Origin: Litoreibacter meonggei | Lineage (GTDB): Bacteria; Pseudomonadota; Alphaproteobacteria; Rhodobacterales; Rhodobacteraceae | Direction of reading: 5' to 3' | Length of the DNA: 64,000 bases | NCBI RefSeq assembly: GCF_003663885.1 | Contig: NZ_RCCE01000002.1 | Span: 620,001-684,000, forward strand | Shown here: positions 16,561 through 26,177 of the stretch, one piece after another | How positions within the stretch are numbered: position 1 is the first letter of the stretch | Layout of the letters: every line of letters starts with the position of its first letter | Program-made: the position numbers and the translations under genes | The notes under the pieces: generated by a model | Databases searched by the model: none | What the model was told of the DNA's origin: nothing | What the model saw: the letters and a program-made list of their open reading frames with translations, nothing else

Positions 16561-16607
16561 TTCTGCATTGCAGCGAATTGACATTGGTATAAAGTTCCAA
16601 GTATCAA
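16561..16607 (+). promoter_or_regulatory. candidate operator and promoter of ecm
   Basis: TTCTGCATTGCAGCGAAT (16561-16578) includes the palindrome CTGCATTGCAG and resembles sites before mdh and the mcl2 operon. It abuts TTGACA (16578-16583), with TATCAA (16602-16607) 18 bases on, a plausible -35/-10 pair. The start codon is at 16655. Confidence 0.45.
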
Positions 16608-16654
16608 TCCTTCAACGCAAGAATATTACCGCACGCGATTCACACGAGGCCCCT

Positions 16655-18634
16655 ATGTCCGACCTGCCCAACACGCCGCAAAAAGACCGCCCATGGTTGT
16701 TCCGCACCTATGCGGGCCACTCGACCGCCAAGGCGTCCAACGCGCTTTATCGCGGCAATTTGGCGAAGGGTCAGACCGGGCTTTCGGTGGCCTTCGATCT
16801 GCCCACGCAGACCGGCTACGATAGCGACCACATTCTGGCGAAAGGTGAAGTCGGCAAGGTTGGCGTGCCGGTGGCCCATTTGGGCGATATGCGCACCTTG
16901 TTCAACGACATCCCGCTGGACCAGATGAACACCTCCATGACGATCAACGCGACGGCCCCTTGGTTGCTGGCGCTTTATATCGCAGCGGCCGAGGAGCAAG
17001 GCGCGGATATATCCGCCCTGCAAGGCACGGTGCAAAACGACATCATCAAGGAATACCTGTCGCGCGGCACTTACATTTGCCCGCCGAAACCCTCGTTGCG
17101 GATGATCACCGACGTCGCCGCCTACACCCGCCAGCACCTGCCCAAGTGGAACCCGATGAACGTCTGTTCCTATCACTTGCAAGAAGCCGGCGCGACGCCG
17201 GAGCAGGAGTTGGCCTTCGCTTTGGCCACCGCCACGGCCGTGTTGGACGACCTGCAAGGCAAAGTCCCTGCCGAGCATTTCCCCGCTATGGTCGGCCGCA
17301 TCTCCTTCTTCGTGAACGCAGGCATCCGCTTCGTCACCGAGATGTGCAAAATGCGCGCTTTCGTGGACCTCTGGGACGAAATCACCCGTGATCGCTACGG
17401 CGTCGAAGACCCCAAGTTTCGCCGCTTCCGCTACGGCGTGCAGGTGAACTCGCTGGGTTTGACGGAGCAGCAGCCTGAAAACAACGTCTACCGCATCCTG
17501 ATCGAGATGCTGGCCGTCACACTGTCGAAAAACGCCCGCGCCCGCGCCGTTCAGCTTCCCGCTTGGAACGAAGCCCTTGGCCTGCCCCGCCCTTGGGACC
17601 AGCAATGGTCCTTGCGGATGCAGCAGATCATGGCGTTCGAGACCGACCTGCTGGAATACGATGACCTGTTCGACGGCAACCCAGCCGTGGACCGCAAAGT
17701 CGAAGCCCTGAAAGAAGGCGCGCGCGCGGAGTTGGCGACCATCGACAGCATGGGCGGGGCCAACGAGACGATTGAATACATGAAGTCCCGATTGGTCGAG
17801 GCCAATGCCGAGCGCTTGGGCGGCATCGAATCCGGCGAGACCACAGTTGTTGGCGTGAACAAGTTTCAACAGCACGAGGAAAGCCCGCTGACCGCAGGTG
17901 ACGAAGCCATAATGGTCGCCGATAAAGACGCCGAAGCCGACCAGATCGCACGTCTGGACGCTTGGCGCTCCACTCGGGACAACACTGACGTTGAGACCGC
18001 CTTGGCGAAGGTGCGAACTGCGGCACAGGACGGCACCAACATTATGATCCCGACCATCGAGGCTGCCAAGGCTGGTGCCACGACGGGCGAATGGGGCGAC
18101 GTGATCCGTCAGGCATTTGGCCAATATCGCGGCCCCACAGGCGTCTCGCGCAACCCATCCAACCGCACCGAAGGGCTGGACGAAATCCGCGAGCAGGTGG
18201 ACGTGGTGTCCACCAAGCTGGGCCGCCGCCTCAAGTTCCTTGTGGGCAAGCCGGGCCTTGACGGTCACTCCAACGGCGCCGAGCAAATCGCCGCCCGCGC
18301 CCGCGATTGCGGCATGGACATCAGCTATGAAGGCATCCGCCTGACGCCTGACGAGATCGTTGAGGCGGCACTAAAGGACGAGGCGCATGTGGTGGGCCTG
18401 TCGATCCTGTCCGGCTCCCACATTCCGCTGATCGAAGACCTCATGGGTAAAATGCACGCCGCTGGCCTTGGGCATATTCCCGTCGTCGTTGGCGGCATTA
18501 TCCCAGAGGATGACGCGCAGCGCCTGCGCGCGATGGGCGTGGCCAAGGTCTACACCCCGAAAGACTTCGAGCTGAATCGCATCATGGTTGATCTGGTCGC
18601 CTTGGTGGATCCGGCGGGCATCGCAGCGGAGTAA
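16655..18634 (+). CDS. ecm: ethylmalonyl-CoA mutase, B12-dependent
   Basis: 659 residues, a single-chain acyl-CoA mutase. The N-terminal TIM-barrel substrate domain starts with RPWLFRTYAGHSTAKASNALYR and contains FDLPTQTGYDSDH; the C-terminal cobalamin domain has GLDGHSNGAEQIA with the D-x-H-x2-G base-off motif and GLSILSGSH. It is shorter than methylmalonyl-CoA mutase large subunits (~715) and has the MeaA/Ecm-type N-terminus. It converts (2R)-ethylmalonyl-CoA to (2S)-methylsuccinyl-CoA. The ATG at 16655 gives the family start; in-frame extensions run into the divergent DUF4239 gene. Confidence 0.93.
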   Translation: MSDLPNTPQKDRPWLFRTYAGHSTAKASNALYRGNLAKGQTGLSVAFDLPTQTGYDSDHILAKGEVGKVGVPVAHLGDMRTLFNDIPLDQMNTSMTINATAPWLLALYIAAAEEQGADISALQGTVQNDIIKEYLSRGTYICPPKPSLRMITDVAAYTRQHLPKWNPMNVCSYHLQEAGATPEQELAFALATATAVLDDLQGKVPAEHFPAMVGRISFFVNAGIRFVTEMCKMRAFVDLWDEITRDRYGVEDPKFRRFRYGVQVNSLGLTEQQPENNVYRILIEMLAVTLSKNARARAVQLPAWNEALGLPRPWDQQWSLRMQQIMAFETDLLEYDDLFDGNPAVDRKVEALKEGARAELATIDSMGGANETIEYMKSRLVEANAERLGGIESGETTVVGVNKFQQHEESPLTAGDEAIMVADKDAEADQIARLDAWRSTRDNTDVETALAKVRTAAQDGTNIMIPTIEAAKAGATTGEWGDVIRQAFGQYRGPTGVSRNPSNRTEGLDEIREQVDVVSTKLGRRLKFLVGKPGLDGHSNGAEQIAARARDCGMDISYEGIRLTPDEIVEAALKDEAHVVGLSILSGSHIPLIEDLMGKMHAAGLGHIPVVVGGIIPEDDAQRLRAMGVAKVYTPKDFELNRIMVDLVALVDPAGIAAE

Positions 18635-18707
18635 TCCCCTACTTGAACATGGCAGCGGGCTAGGCCAAAGTCCGCTTTCGAGAAATTGCGACCAAAGGTA
18701 TTTGGCA

Positions 18708-19754
18708 ATGAGCGATACTGCTGTGAACCCGCGCCGTCCTGCGCGCGAGTGGGTCCCTATTCTTAAAGAGTATCGCGAGCCGTCGCTCGCCCGGTCCATT
18801 TGGGAACTGACAACGACTTTTGTCCCCTATGTCACCTTATGGACCATCGCTTGGTGGTCCTTGGCCGCCGGGCTGTACTGGGTCACCGTCCCTGCGGTCA
18901 TCCTGACCGGCATGTTGATGATGCGCATGTTCGCGATCCAGCATGACACGGGGCATGGCGCGATCTTCAAGTCTTGGGCCGCCAACCGCTGGCTGGGCCG
19001 TTGCCTTGGGGTGATCTGCATCGCCCCCGCCGCCGTCTGGGCCAAGAAACACGATGTCCACCACGCCACCCACGGCAATCTAGACCGCCGCGAGATGGGC
19101 GATCTGCTGACACTGACTGTGGCCGAATACAACGCCAAAGGGCCGTTCGCAAAGTCGCTCTACCGGTTGTATCGCAACCCGTATTTCCTGCTCGCTTTCG
19201 GGCCGTTCTATTCCTTCTTTCTGGAATACCGCCTGCCCGTGCGCCTTATGAAGCACCGCGAGTATTGGATCAGCGCCATGGGCACCAACCTGTCCATCGC
19301 GATCGTGCTTAGCACAATCTACTATTTCGGCGGCTGGGGTCCGATCCTGTATATCTTCGTGCCCTCCACCTTGATCGGGGCGTTCTGCGGCGTCTGGGTG
19401 TTCTACATCCAGCACCAATTTGAAGGCGTCGAATGGGATCACCAAGGCAACTGGTCGGTGCACGATTCCGCGCTCTATGGCTCCAGCTACTACGTGCTGC
19501 CGGGCTGGCTGAACTGGTTCAGCTGCAACGTTGGCATTCACCATGTCCACCACCTCTACTCCCGTATCGCCTTCTATCGCCTGCCCGAGGTCCTGCGCGA
19601 CCACCCGGAACTGGCCGGAACCAACCGCGTGACGTTCCGCGACAGTCTCAAATGCATGAAACTGAAGCTCTGGGACGAGGATACCCGCCGCATGGTTGGT
19701 TTCGCAGAGGCGGATGCGAAAGCCGTGCAAGGGGCGCTCGCGCCGGCGGAATAG
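18708..19754 (+). CDS. fatty acid desaturase family protein
   Basis: 348 residues, integral membrane. Three histidine boxes that would hold the di-iron centre are visible: HDTGH (79-83), HDVHH (115-119) and HHVHH (278-282), with four or more hydrophobic segments between. It inserts a double bond into an acyl chain or hydroxylates a lipid; regiospecificity cannot be read from sequence. Only a weak AAAGG precedes the ATG. It lies 73 bases after ecm, with no terminator seen in between. Confidence 0.9.
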   Translation: MSDTAVNPRRPAREWVPILKEYREPSLARSIWELTTTFVPYVTLWTIAWWSLAAGLYWVTVPAVILTGMLMMRMFAIQHDTGHGAIFKSWAANRWLGRCLGVICIAPAAVWAKKHDVHHATHGNLDRREMGDLLTLTVAEYNAKGPFAKSLYRLYRNPYFLLAFGPFYSFFLEYRLPVRLMKHREYWISAMGTNLSIAIVLSTIYYFGGWGPILYIFVPSTLIGAFCGVWVFYIQHQFEGVEWDHQGNWSVHDSALYGSSYYVLPGWLNWFSCNVGIHHVHHLYSRIAFYRLPEVLRDHPELAGTNRVTFRDSLKCMKLKLWDEDTRRMVGFAEADAKAVQGALAPAE

Positions 19755-19798
19755 GGCTGATATACGGGACGGGAACAAGCCTCAAAGGAGCCCGCCCC

Positions 19799-20503
19799 AT
19801 GACCATCCATATCGGAGCCAAATCTGGCGACATCGCCGAAACCGTTCTGCTTCCGGGTGATCCCTACCGTGCCAAATGGGCGGCGGAGACGTTCCTAGAA
19901 GACGCCAAACTAATCAACGAAGTGCGTGGCATGTTGGGCTTCACCGGCATGTGGAAAGGCAACCGCGTCACCATCCAAGGCTCCGGCATGGGGATGCCGT
20001 CCCTGTCGATTTACGCCAACGAGTTGATCAAGGACTACAATGCGCAAACGCTGATCCGCATCGGATCATGCGGCGGGATGCAGGACAAAGTCGCCGTGCG
20101 TGATGTAATTTTGGCCACGACGTCCTCGACCCTGTCGACCCCATCGCGCGGCATTTTCAAAGAGCTGCAATTCGCCCCAACTTGCGACTGGGGCTTGCTC
20201 CACCGCGCCTTCCATGCTGCCGAAAGTCGCGGCGTGCCGACCCATGTGGGCGGCATCTATTCAGCGGATGTGTTCTATGACGAACGCCCCGATCTGAATG
20301 AACAAATGACCCGCCACGGCATCCTTGCCGTCGAGATGGAAGCCGCCGAGCTTTACACTCTGGCGTCTCGCTACGACCGCCGTGCGTTGGCCGTTCTGAC
20401 CGTATCAGATCACCTAATTACCGGCGAAGCACTGCCAGCAGAAGACCGCGAAAAGAGCTTCGGTGATATGGTGGAAATCGCGTTGGAAGCTGCGTTCGCA
20501 TGA
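19799..20503 (+). CDS. deoD: purine-nucleoside phosphorylase, DeoD type
   Basis: 234 residues, the size of hexameric DeoD. Phosphate and purine sites are seen in [31 protein letters not shown], and [13 protein letters not shown] (ribose-binding M-E), then VSDHLITGE with the catalytic Asp. It splits (deoxy)purine nucleosides into base and sugar-1-phosphate in the cytosol. AAGGAG precedes the ATG. It overlaps the next gene by 4 bases (ATGA). It could work on nucleosides brought in by the BMP-type importer encoded at 2.7-7.7 kb, though the two loci are 12 kb apart. Confidence 0.93.
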   Translation: MTIHIGAKSGDIAETVLLPGDPYRAKWAAETFLEDAKLINEVRGMLGFTGMWKGNRVTIQGSGMGMPSLSIYANELIKDYNAQTLIRIGSCGGMQDKVAVRDVILATTSSTLSTPSRGIFKELQFAPTCDWGLLHRAFHAAESRGVPTHVGGIYSADVFYDERPDLNEQMTRHGILAVEMEAAELYTLASRYDRRALAVLTVSDHLITGEALPAEDREKSFGDMVEIALEAAFA

Positions 20504-21486
20504 AGGCCCGCCAACTTGGAAAAGGCGGCCCAATGGTCGGTGCCGTCGGCCTTGGCTGCATGAGCTTTGCCGGATTTTACGGCGAAACGGATCTCGCAAC
20601 GTCCCATGACACACTAGACGCCGCCCGCGATCACGGCGTCGACTTCCTCGACACGGCCCTGCTTTACGGGATGGGCAAGTCGGAGGAGGTCATCGGTAGC
20701 TATCTGAAAGCCAACCCCGAACACGGCTTCAAAATCGCTACAAAAGGCGGGATTGAAACCAAACCAACCCGTCATTTTGATAATTCAGAACCCAGCTTGC
20801 GCCGCGCGTTGGAGAGTTCCCTCAAACGTCTCGGGGTTGACTACGTTGACCTGTATTACATCCATCGCCGCGAAGCGGATCGCCCGATTGAGGACGTCAC
20901 CCAAACACTGGCGAAGTTCATCAAGGAGGGTAAAATTGGTGGTATCGGCTATTCCGAAATTGCACCAAATTCCTTGCGCCGCGCCCATGCGGTGCATCCC
21001 GTCATGGCGGTACAAAGTGAATACTCGCTTTGGACTCGTCAGCCGGAAATGGGTATGATTCAAACCTGCGCAGAGCTTGACGTGGCCTTCGTTCCTTTTT
21101 CCCCGGTCGCGCGTGGCATGTTTGCTGACACCTTCCCAGAACCTGAAACGTTTGCCGACACCGATTTCCGCAAAGCACAACCGCGATTCATGGGCGAAAA
21201 CTTCACCGCCAACTGCGCCAAACTCGACCGTTTCCGCGATTTTTGCACGTCCCGTGGATGGAGCCCAGCTGGTGCCGCAATCGCTTGGACGCTAGATCAA
21301 GGCGACCACCTGATCCCTATTCCCGGCACCCGCAGTCGCGCGCATTTGGAGCAGCTTGTGGATGGCGACGCTATCGAGTTCACCGATGAGGACCGCGCCG
21401 AGATCGACCGCATCCTGCCCATCGGCTGGGCGCATGGGGATCGGTATTCAGACGCGCAAATCGTCGGAGTGGAGCGGTATTGCTGA
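20500..21486 (+). CDS. aldo/keto reductase
   Basis: 328 residues, (beta/alpha)8 AKR fold. Catalytic tetrad: D and Y in [14 protein letters not shown] (about 47-55), K in KIATKGG, H in YYIHR. The C-terminal NADPH-binding stretch is [16 protein letters not shown]. It resembles the pyridoxal/aflatoxin-type AKR subgroup with a GLGCMSF N-terminus. The start overlaps the deoD stop, so they are probably translated together, but no metabolic link is obvious. Confidence 0.9.
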   Translation: MKARQLGKGGPMVGAVGLGCMSFAGFYGETDLATSHDTLDAARDHGVDFLDTALLYGMGKSEEVIGSYLKANPEHGFKIATKGGIETKPTRHFDNSEPSLRRALESSLKRLGVDYVDLYYIHRREADRPIEDVTQTLAKFIKEGKIGGIGYSEIAPNSLRRAHAVHPVMAVQSEYSLWTRQPEMGMIQTCAELDVAFVPFSPVARGMFADTFPEPETFADTDFRKAQPRFMGENFTANCAKLDRFRDFCTSRGWSPAGAAIAWTLDQGDHLIPIPGTRSRAHLEQLVDGDAIEFTDEDRAEIDRILPIGWAHGDRYSDAQIVGVERYC

Positions 21487-21548
21487 ACAATCGCCTAATT
21501 TTTGGCTGATTTGGCTGATTTAACACGCTCCGAAAGGGGCGAAAGACC

Positions 21549-22664
21549 ATGCGGATTACCTATCTCGACCATTTGCGCGCCGTTTGCATGGTGTTCGTCG
21601 TGGTTCTGCATGCCTATTACCTGATCGACTACACCCCCGCTGCGCCCTTTGCCGTGTTCATTTACAACTTCTGCATGGGCACTTTCTTCATCATTTCCGG
21701 TTACGTGATGGCGGCAACGCTGCCCCACGGGCCAATCTGGCCGCATCTCAAGGACCGGTTGCGCCGTCTTGCTTGGCCGCTGGCGACTGGTTTGCTTTTG
21801 GTCAACCCACTGACATTAGCCATAATCCACAAAGGATTTTCCGCGGACTGGGCACAAGACGTCCTAACACGAACCATTTCAGGACGATTATTCGTACACC
21901 TGTGGTTCCTGTTCAGTCTAATGGGTTTCATCATTGCGGTGCCTTTAATCCTGCGTGCCCTGCGCTCCGCCGCGTGGCTGCGCGTTACAAGCGTCCACGT
22001 TCCACCTGCCTATATTGCGACGTCAATCACTCTTGTCGTGGTCGCCGTACAAATGCTTGTCGCGGCGACAGTTGGTCTTGATTTACCCGTACCTTTCGAC
22101 GGCTTCACGAAATACGCGTGGGCTTACGTCGCGGGTCTCGCGCTGTTCCAGCACCCTAAAGCGTGGGCGGCCGTTCACAATCCTGGCCCCCTGCCTTTCG
22201 CAATCGCCGGGCTTTTCTGGCTTGCCATGGTCGACGGATGGTCCACGCCGGGCACGACGCTGCACCATGCGCTTCACGCCGCGCGTATCGCCTCCAGCAC
22301 TGCTGCAATCAGTTTCGCCCTGCTTTGGGCCTTCCGTAGGTTTTTCAATCGCACAACGCCCATTTGGTCATTCATCTCCCAAGGGGCGTTGACGACCTAC
22401 ATCCTGCAATGGCTAACCCTTCATGCACTGTTGTTCCCCCTGACGGCGCTAGGGCTGCAAGGTGGTGCATTGTTTACCGCACTCATCGTGTGCACGTTGG
22501 CGATCAAGCTCCCACTGCATCATTTTCTCGTGATGCGCGTGCCGATTCTCTCGCTGTTATTGAACGGGAATCCGGTTAAATCCGCTAAGAATTGCCGCAT
22601 TGTAGCGAAACCCGCCCGCGGAACGTTTTTTTCACGCCCCGCCTCTTCGCGGCACCAAAGTTGA
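21549..22664 (+). CDS. acyltransferase 3 family membrane protein
   Basis: 371 residues with about ten membrane helices. MRITYLDHLRAVCMVFVVVLHA holds the R-x10-H motif of the acyltransferase-3 (OafA/MdoC) family, followed by FFIISGYVMA. Members transfer acyl groups to sugars, glucans or lipids on the cell surface. Target unknown. It lies 62 bases after the aldo/keto reductase. Confidence 0.88.
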   Translation: MRITYLDHLRAVCMVFVVVLHAYYLIDYTPAAPFAVFIYNFCMGTFFIISGYVMAATLPHGPIWPHLKDRLRRLAWPLATGLLLVNPLTLAIIHKGFSADWAQDVLTRTISGRLFVHLWFLFSLMGFIIAVPLILRALRSAAWLRVTSVHVPPAYIATSITLVVVAVQMLVAATVGLDLPVPFDGFTKYAWAYVAGLALFQHPKAWAAVHNPGPLPFAIAGLFWLAMVDGWSTPGTTLHHALHAARIASSTAAISFALLWAFRRFFNRTTPIWSFISQGALTTYILQWLTLHALLFPLTALGLQGGALFTALIVCTLAIKLPLHHFLVMRVPILSLLLNGNPVKSAKNCRIVAKPARGTFFSRPASSRHQS

Positions 22665-22758
22665 AAAACCCCAACGAGAACAGCGGCTAAGCCACAAAAC
22701 ACGCCAAAAACCCCGCATTTTTACCTGTTGCCCAGATTTTGCCACACATTGCTTTTGA

Positions 22759-22773
22759 TTAACATAACGTTAA
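22759..22773 (+). promoter_or_regulatory. CtrA-type box before the DUF1194/VPLPA-CTERM gene
   Basis: TTAACATAACGTTAA: TTAA-N7-TTAA, also readable as the symmetric TTAAC-N5-GTTAA. It ends 35 bases before the ATG at 22809. Confidence 0.5.
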
Positions 22774-22808
22774 TCTGGCGGGGTTTGGTATGTTTGGAAG
22801 GATTACCT

Positions 22809-23567
22809 ATGTTTAAATACCTATCTACGGCTGCAGTCATTCTAGCGACTTCAACAGCCGCCAACGCTGTTCCCGTTGACCTAGAGCTATCACTTTTGGT
22901 TGATGTATCGGGCAGCGTAAACACCTCCGAGTTCAATCTCCAACGCGATGGTTATGTCAACGCATTCAACAACTCCGCTCTCTTTAATGATGCGATCTCC
23001 AAAGGCGCCATCGGCTCTATTGCCGTGAACTTGGTGTACTGGTCGACTACTGCAGTTGAGAGTGTCGCTTGGACGCTGATCGATAGCGTAGCCTCGTCAC
23101 AGGCCTTTGCTTCGGCCATCAGCGCAGTGTCTCGCCCTAGCTTGGGTGGCAGCACAGGTATCGGCAATGCGATTGCATTTGCGGATCCGCTCTTTGACGG
23201 CAATGGCTTTGAGGCCACACGCAACGTCATGGACGTCTCGGGTGACGGCGGCAACAACACCGGCACTCTGCCAGGGACCGCAAGTGCTGCGTTCTGTGGC
23301 TCCGCAGGTGACAATGCCATCAATGGCATTACCATCGGCACCGACGCAGGTGTTGTAGCTGAATACGCGAATAACGTAGTCTGCGGGACGGGAAGCTTCG
23401 CTATCGCAGCGACCTCGTTTGACACCTTCGGCGCAGCTATTAACAAAAAGCTGATTGCTGAAATCACCAACAATCCACCTACCGTTCCAGTTCCAGCAGC
23501 CGGTTGGCTCCTGATCGCAGGTCTGGGTGGTCTGGGTGCTATGAAGCGCCGTAAAAAATCCGCTTAA
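22809..23567 (+). CDS. secreted DUF1194 (vWA-like) protein with VPLPA-CTERM sorting tail
   Basis: 252 residues. Signal peptide (1 to about 20), a DUF1194 domain with a MIDAS-like LLVDVSGSVN and later NVMDVSGDGGNN, and a C-terminal VPVPAAGWLLIAGLGGLG plus basic RRKK tail, the VPLPA-CTERM sorting architecture. It should be exported and processed by an exosortase-type peptidase encoded elsewhere. GGAAGG (22795-22800) supports the ATG. A homologue without the tail is encoded at 29227. A CtrA-type box precedes it and a strong terminator follows. Confidence 0.85.
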   Translation: MFKYLSTAAVILATSTAANAVPVDLELSLLVDVSGSVNTSEFNLQRDGYVNAFNNSALFNDAISKGAIGSIAVNLVYWSTTAVESVAWTLIDSVASSQAFASAISAVSRPSLGGSTGIGNAIAFADPLFDGNGFEATRNVMDVSGDGGNNTGTLPGTASAAFCGSAGDNAINGITIGTDAGVVAEYANNVVCGTGSFAIAATSFDTFGAAINKKLIAEITNNPPTVPVPAAGWLLIAGLGGLGAMKRRKKSA

Positions 23568-23586
23568 GCTCAGCTTAAGTGCAAAG

Positions 23587-23623
23587 AAGGCCCCATGCTT
23601 ACGCGTGGGGCCTTTTCTTTTTT
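23587..23623 (+). terminator. rho-independent terminator after the DUF1194 gene
   Basis: AAGGCCCCA (23587-23595) pairs with TGGGGCCTT (23606-23614), followed by TTTTCTTTTTT. It also lies just past the sdhB stop on the other strand, where the flank is TTCTTT, so it may work in both directions. Confidence 0.9.
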
Positions 23624-23636
23624 CAAATGCTAAGCA

Positions 23637-24416
23637 TTAAACCCGACGCTCGACCATCATATGCTTGATCTCGGCAATCGCCTTCGCAGGGTTCAATCCC
23701 TTAGGGCAGGTCTTTGCACAGTTCATGATCGTGTGGCAGCGGTATAGCTTGAACGGATCTTCCAACTCGTCCAAACGCTCACCCGTGGCCTCGTCACGGC
23801 TGTCGATGATCCAGCGATACGCATGCAGCAACGCTGCTGGCCCAAGGTAGCGGTCGCCGTTCCACCAGTAAGACGGGCACGACGTCGAGCAACACGCGCA
23901 CATCACACATTCATACAAACCGTCCAACTTGGTGCGGTCTTCGATAGACTGACGCCATTCTTTCTTGGGGCGGTTAGTCTTGGTCTCAAGCCACGGCATA
24001 ATTGACGCGTGCTGCGCGTAGAAATGCGTCAGGTCTGGGATCAAATCCTTCACTACCGGCAGGTGCGGCAGCGGATAGATTTTCACATCACCGGTAATCT
24101 CGTCCATGCCGTAGATACAGGCCAGCGTATTGATCCCGTCAATGTTCATCGCGCAGGAACCGCAGATGCCTTCCCGACAAGAGCGGCGGAAGGTCAGCGT
24201 CGGATCAATCTCGTTCTTGATTTTGATCAGCGCATCCAGAACCATCGGCCCGCATTTGTCCATGTCGACAAAGTAAGTATCGACCGAAGGGTTCTTCCCG
24301 TCATCGGGGTTCCAGCGGTAAATCTGGAACTTGCGCACGTTGTTCGCGCCCTCGGGCTTCGGCCACGTCTTGCCGCCCATAATTTTCGAGTTCTTGGGAA
24401 GGGTCAGTTGAACCAT
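23637..24416 (-). CDS. sdhB: succinate dehydrogenase iron-sulfur subunit
   Basis: 259 residues. [2Fe-2S] ligands CREGICGSC plus a later C in TLAC (about 74-94), [4Fe-4S] [12 protein letters not shown] and [3Fe-4S]/[4Fe-4S] [12 protein letters not shown] are all intact. It passes electrons from SdhA to quinone. The ATG at 24416 gives the canonical start and lies 1 base after the stop of the preceding lipoprotein gene; longer frames would run through that gene. It is the last gene of an sdh operon in which five small genes separate it from sdhA. Confidence 0.96.
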   Translation of the reverse strand: MVQLTLPKNSKIMGGKTWPKPEGANNVRKFQIYRWNPDDGKNPSVDTYFVDMDKCGPMVLDALIKIKNEIDPTLTFRRSCREGICGSCAMNIDGINTLACIYGMDEITGDVKIYPLPHLPVVKDLIPDLTHFYAQHASIMPWLETKTNRPKKEWRQSIEDRTKLDGLYECVMCACCSTSCPSYWWNGDRYLGPAALLHAYRWIIDSRDEATGERLDELEDPFKLYRCHTIMNCAKTCPKGLNPAKAIAEIKHMMVERRV

Positions 24417-24417
24417 G

Positions 24418-24843
24418 TCATGCCTCCTTCGGCGCAGAGAAGTTTTCGAGTGTCCCGCCCGCGACAAAGTGGTCAAGCAGGCGCGCACGCGTTGCTGGTG
24501 AGCTGGAGTTGATCGTAGCCACCTCTTGTTTGGTGAGGACTCGGCGTTGATATCCCAGCCTGCGTAAGCATCGGTCCACCCCCCCTGCCTCACCGCTATA
24601 TCGAATGTTTCGTTCATTTGACGCGACGATGATGGGGCCGACTAGGATTCCACCCAACAAAACACCCGCAACATAGCTGCCCACCACCGCATTCTGCCCA
24701 CCTTGCGGTGCGTTCGGCAAGCAGGTTGCAAACGCATTTCGGGCGGAAGCGAGGTTCTTGCCCGATTGCGCGGGAACAGCCGGGCCCTTGGCACCTGCAC
24801 ACGCGCTAAGCGTCATAACGGCCAAAATTGCTAGTTTTTTCAT
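24418..24843 (-). CDS. small lipoprotein in the sdh operon (141 residues)
   Basis: Signal peptide with lipobox LSAC (Cys about 16), so a membrane-anchored lipoprotein is expected. A glycine/valine-rich hydrophobic stretch [22 protein letters not shown] sits in the middle and could be a glycine-zipper-like membrane segment. Cys pairs occur in FATCLP and DRCLRRLGY. The ATG at 24843 is preferred to one two codons earlier. It sits between two other sdh-operon genes, 19 bases after the previous stop and 1 base before sdhB. No family could be named with confidence. Confidence 0.75.
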   Translation of the reverse strand: MKKLAILAVMTLSACAGAKGPAVPAQSGKNLASARNAFATCLPNAPQGGQNAVVGSYVAGVLLGGILVGPIIVASNERNIRYSGEAGGVDRCLRRLGYQRRVLTKQEVATINSSSPATRARLLDHFVAGGTLENFSAPKEA

Positions 24844-24862
24844 CCACAATCTCTCTATTCGT

Positions 24863-25186
24863 CTATTTTAATAACGGCGCGAGGCCGTCCTTCAAAAGGC
24901 ATTCTACAGTTTCAGGTCGGGTAGCGATTTCGATCACCAGTTGGGTTTCTTCAGGGCCAAGCCCTGTAACGCCAGCGCGCGCCAGCTTGATAATCTCGCC
25001 TGCTGAGGCGTTGTCAATCACACAGTCCGTTGCGGGCTCCAACGGAACACCAGGAAAACGCTGCGCCAAAACAGGGCGCACGGTGTCCTTGGCTTCCTTG
25101 CGGGCCAACTGATCCGCGAGGCCGTCTTCACCGCATGCGCTTAGGCCGATAAGCGCGGCCAGTGCCGGTATAAGAATTAGTTTCAT
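24863..25186 (-). CDS. small lipoprotein in the sdh operon, paralogue A
   Basis: 107 residues. Lipobox GLSAC (Cys about 18). The C-terminal half has a TDC...EIATRPETVEC pattern matching the protein encoded at 25881 (TNC...EIMTRDGTLAC), so the two are related. The conserved cysteines suggest a disulfide in the periplasm. The ATG overlaps the stop of the FkbM-type gene by 4 bases (ATGA). Function unknown. Confidence 0.75.
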   Translation of the reverse strand: MKLILIPALAALIGLSACGEDGLADQLARKEAKDTVRPVLAQRFPGVPLEPATDCVIDNASAGEIIKLARAGVTGLGPEETQLVIEIATRPETVECLLKDGLAPLLK

Positions 25187-25884
25187 GCGTCCCACCTTGT
25201 GAACAATACATCCATATGGCGCGGCTGGGCCTTCTTGCCCGCATGTGCCGCCATTGCCAGCACATCGCGGAACTCAAGGCCCGCTTTGGCTAGTTCCGCA
25301 ATCACCGCGGATGGAGGCGCCACACCTTTGAAGCGGTGCGTCACCGACATCTCCAGAATAACGAAATCGCAGCGCGTCAAGGTCTCTGTGCCGCCTTTCA
25401 GCACTTCAAACTCGAACCCTTCGGTGTCGATCTTCAAACCCAAACGACCGGGCAAATCCGCCGCCAGCATGTCGAGCGTGATCACCGGCACCTCGCGCTT
25501 GGCCACGTCAGAAAAGCTGCATGCCAGTTTATCCGTGCGTTCTTTCAGGCTGGCCATAGCCCCGCCTTTGCCAGGTTCGGTCTCTGGCACGGACAGCAGG
25601 GCTTTGCCTTGCTCCGCCCCCAACGCAACAGCGCGGAAATCGAAACTTTTGGGCGACACGCCTGCCTTCACCGCCGCCTCGCATTCCGCTTGCGGATCTA
25701 CCAGTACAAAATGCGCATCGGGGAAGCTGCGGTAGAGCCATGGCGTGCCGTCATGCACACCCACGTCGATCACGAAGTCCGGTGTAAACTCGTAGGCCTT
25801 CAGGTAAGGCGGGCGCGTTTTGATCGGGTGAAGGGTAAACCCCTCGTCCCTTGCCGCGCGGCGTATGTCGGCAAAATTGCTCAG
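25183..25884 (-). CDS. FkbM family methyltransferase in the sdh operon, probable CTG start
   Basis: 233 residues. SAM-binding start FVIDVGVHDGTPWLYRSFP, then FVLVDPQ, and the FkbM-type core TLDML and LGLKIDTEGFEFEVLKGG. It would methylate a hydroxyl or similar group; the substrate is unknown. No ATG, GTG or TTG is available near the family start. A CTG at 25884-25882 overlaps the previous TGA (CTGA), exactly where its neighbours have ATGA overlaps, so CTG is the likely initiator. Its end overlaps the next lipoprotein gene by 4 bases. Confidence 0.8.
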   Translation of the reverse strand: MSNFADIRRAARDEGFTLHPIKTRPPYLKAYEFTPDFVIDVGVHDGTPWLYRSFPDAHFVLVDPQAECEAAVKAGVSPKSFDFRAVALGAEQGKALLSVPETEPGKGGAMASLKERTDKLACSFSDVAKREVPVITLDMLAADLPGRLGLKIDTEGFEFEVLKGGTETLTRCDFVILEMSVTHRFKGVAPPSAVIAELAKAGLEFRDVLAMAAHAGKKAQPRHMDVLFTRWDA

Positions 25885-26177
25885 AGCGACACCCCGTTCG
25901 CCGTCATGCAGGCCAACGTGCCATCGCGCGTCATGATCTCGGAGATCAGGCCAGTGCTTGCGGCGTCCAACGCATCCAGTTCGGACAACAGTTGCAGCTC
26001 TTCGGTGGTGGTGTTCAGCGCACCGCAATTTGTAGCCGCCGCTTGGGCCGCTGGCGAAAGCTCCGGTGAAACATCTGCCACAAACCGTGCGATGCTTTGC
26101 TCTTGTGCTTGGGTCGGCGCATCCAAAACAGGCGCACCACAGGCCGCGAGGGCCATCAAAATTGCGAATTTCTTCAT
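25881..26177 (-). CDS. small lipoprotein in the sdh operon, paralogue B
   Basis: 98 residues. Short signal peptide with lipobox LAAC (Cys 13), a helical middle and a C-terminal TNC...EIMTRDGTLAC pattern shared with the protein encoded at 24863. The start overlaps the previous stop by 4 bases and its stop overlaps the FkbM-type CTG, so it is translationally coupled both ways. Function unknown; periplasm-facing membrane attachment is inferred from the lipobox. Confidence 0.75.
   Translation of the reverse strand: MKKFAILMALAACGAPVLDAPTQAQEQSIARFVADVSPELSPAAQAAATNCGALNTTTEELQLLSELDALDAASTGLISEIMTRDGTLACMTANGVSL

Noticed and set aside
16640-18286. 548-codon open frame antisense to ecm, and similar long frames antisense to sdhA (27079-28626) and sucA/sucB
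   Set aside because: They lie wholly within well-supported genes on the other strand, have the composition expected from high-GC third positions, and show no family motifs.
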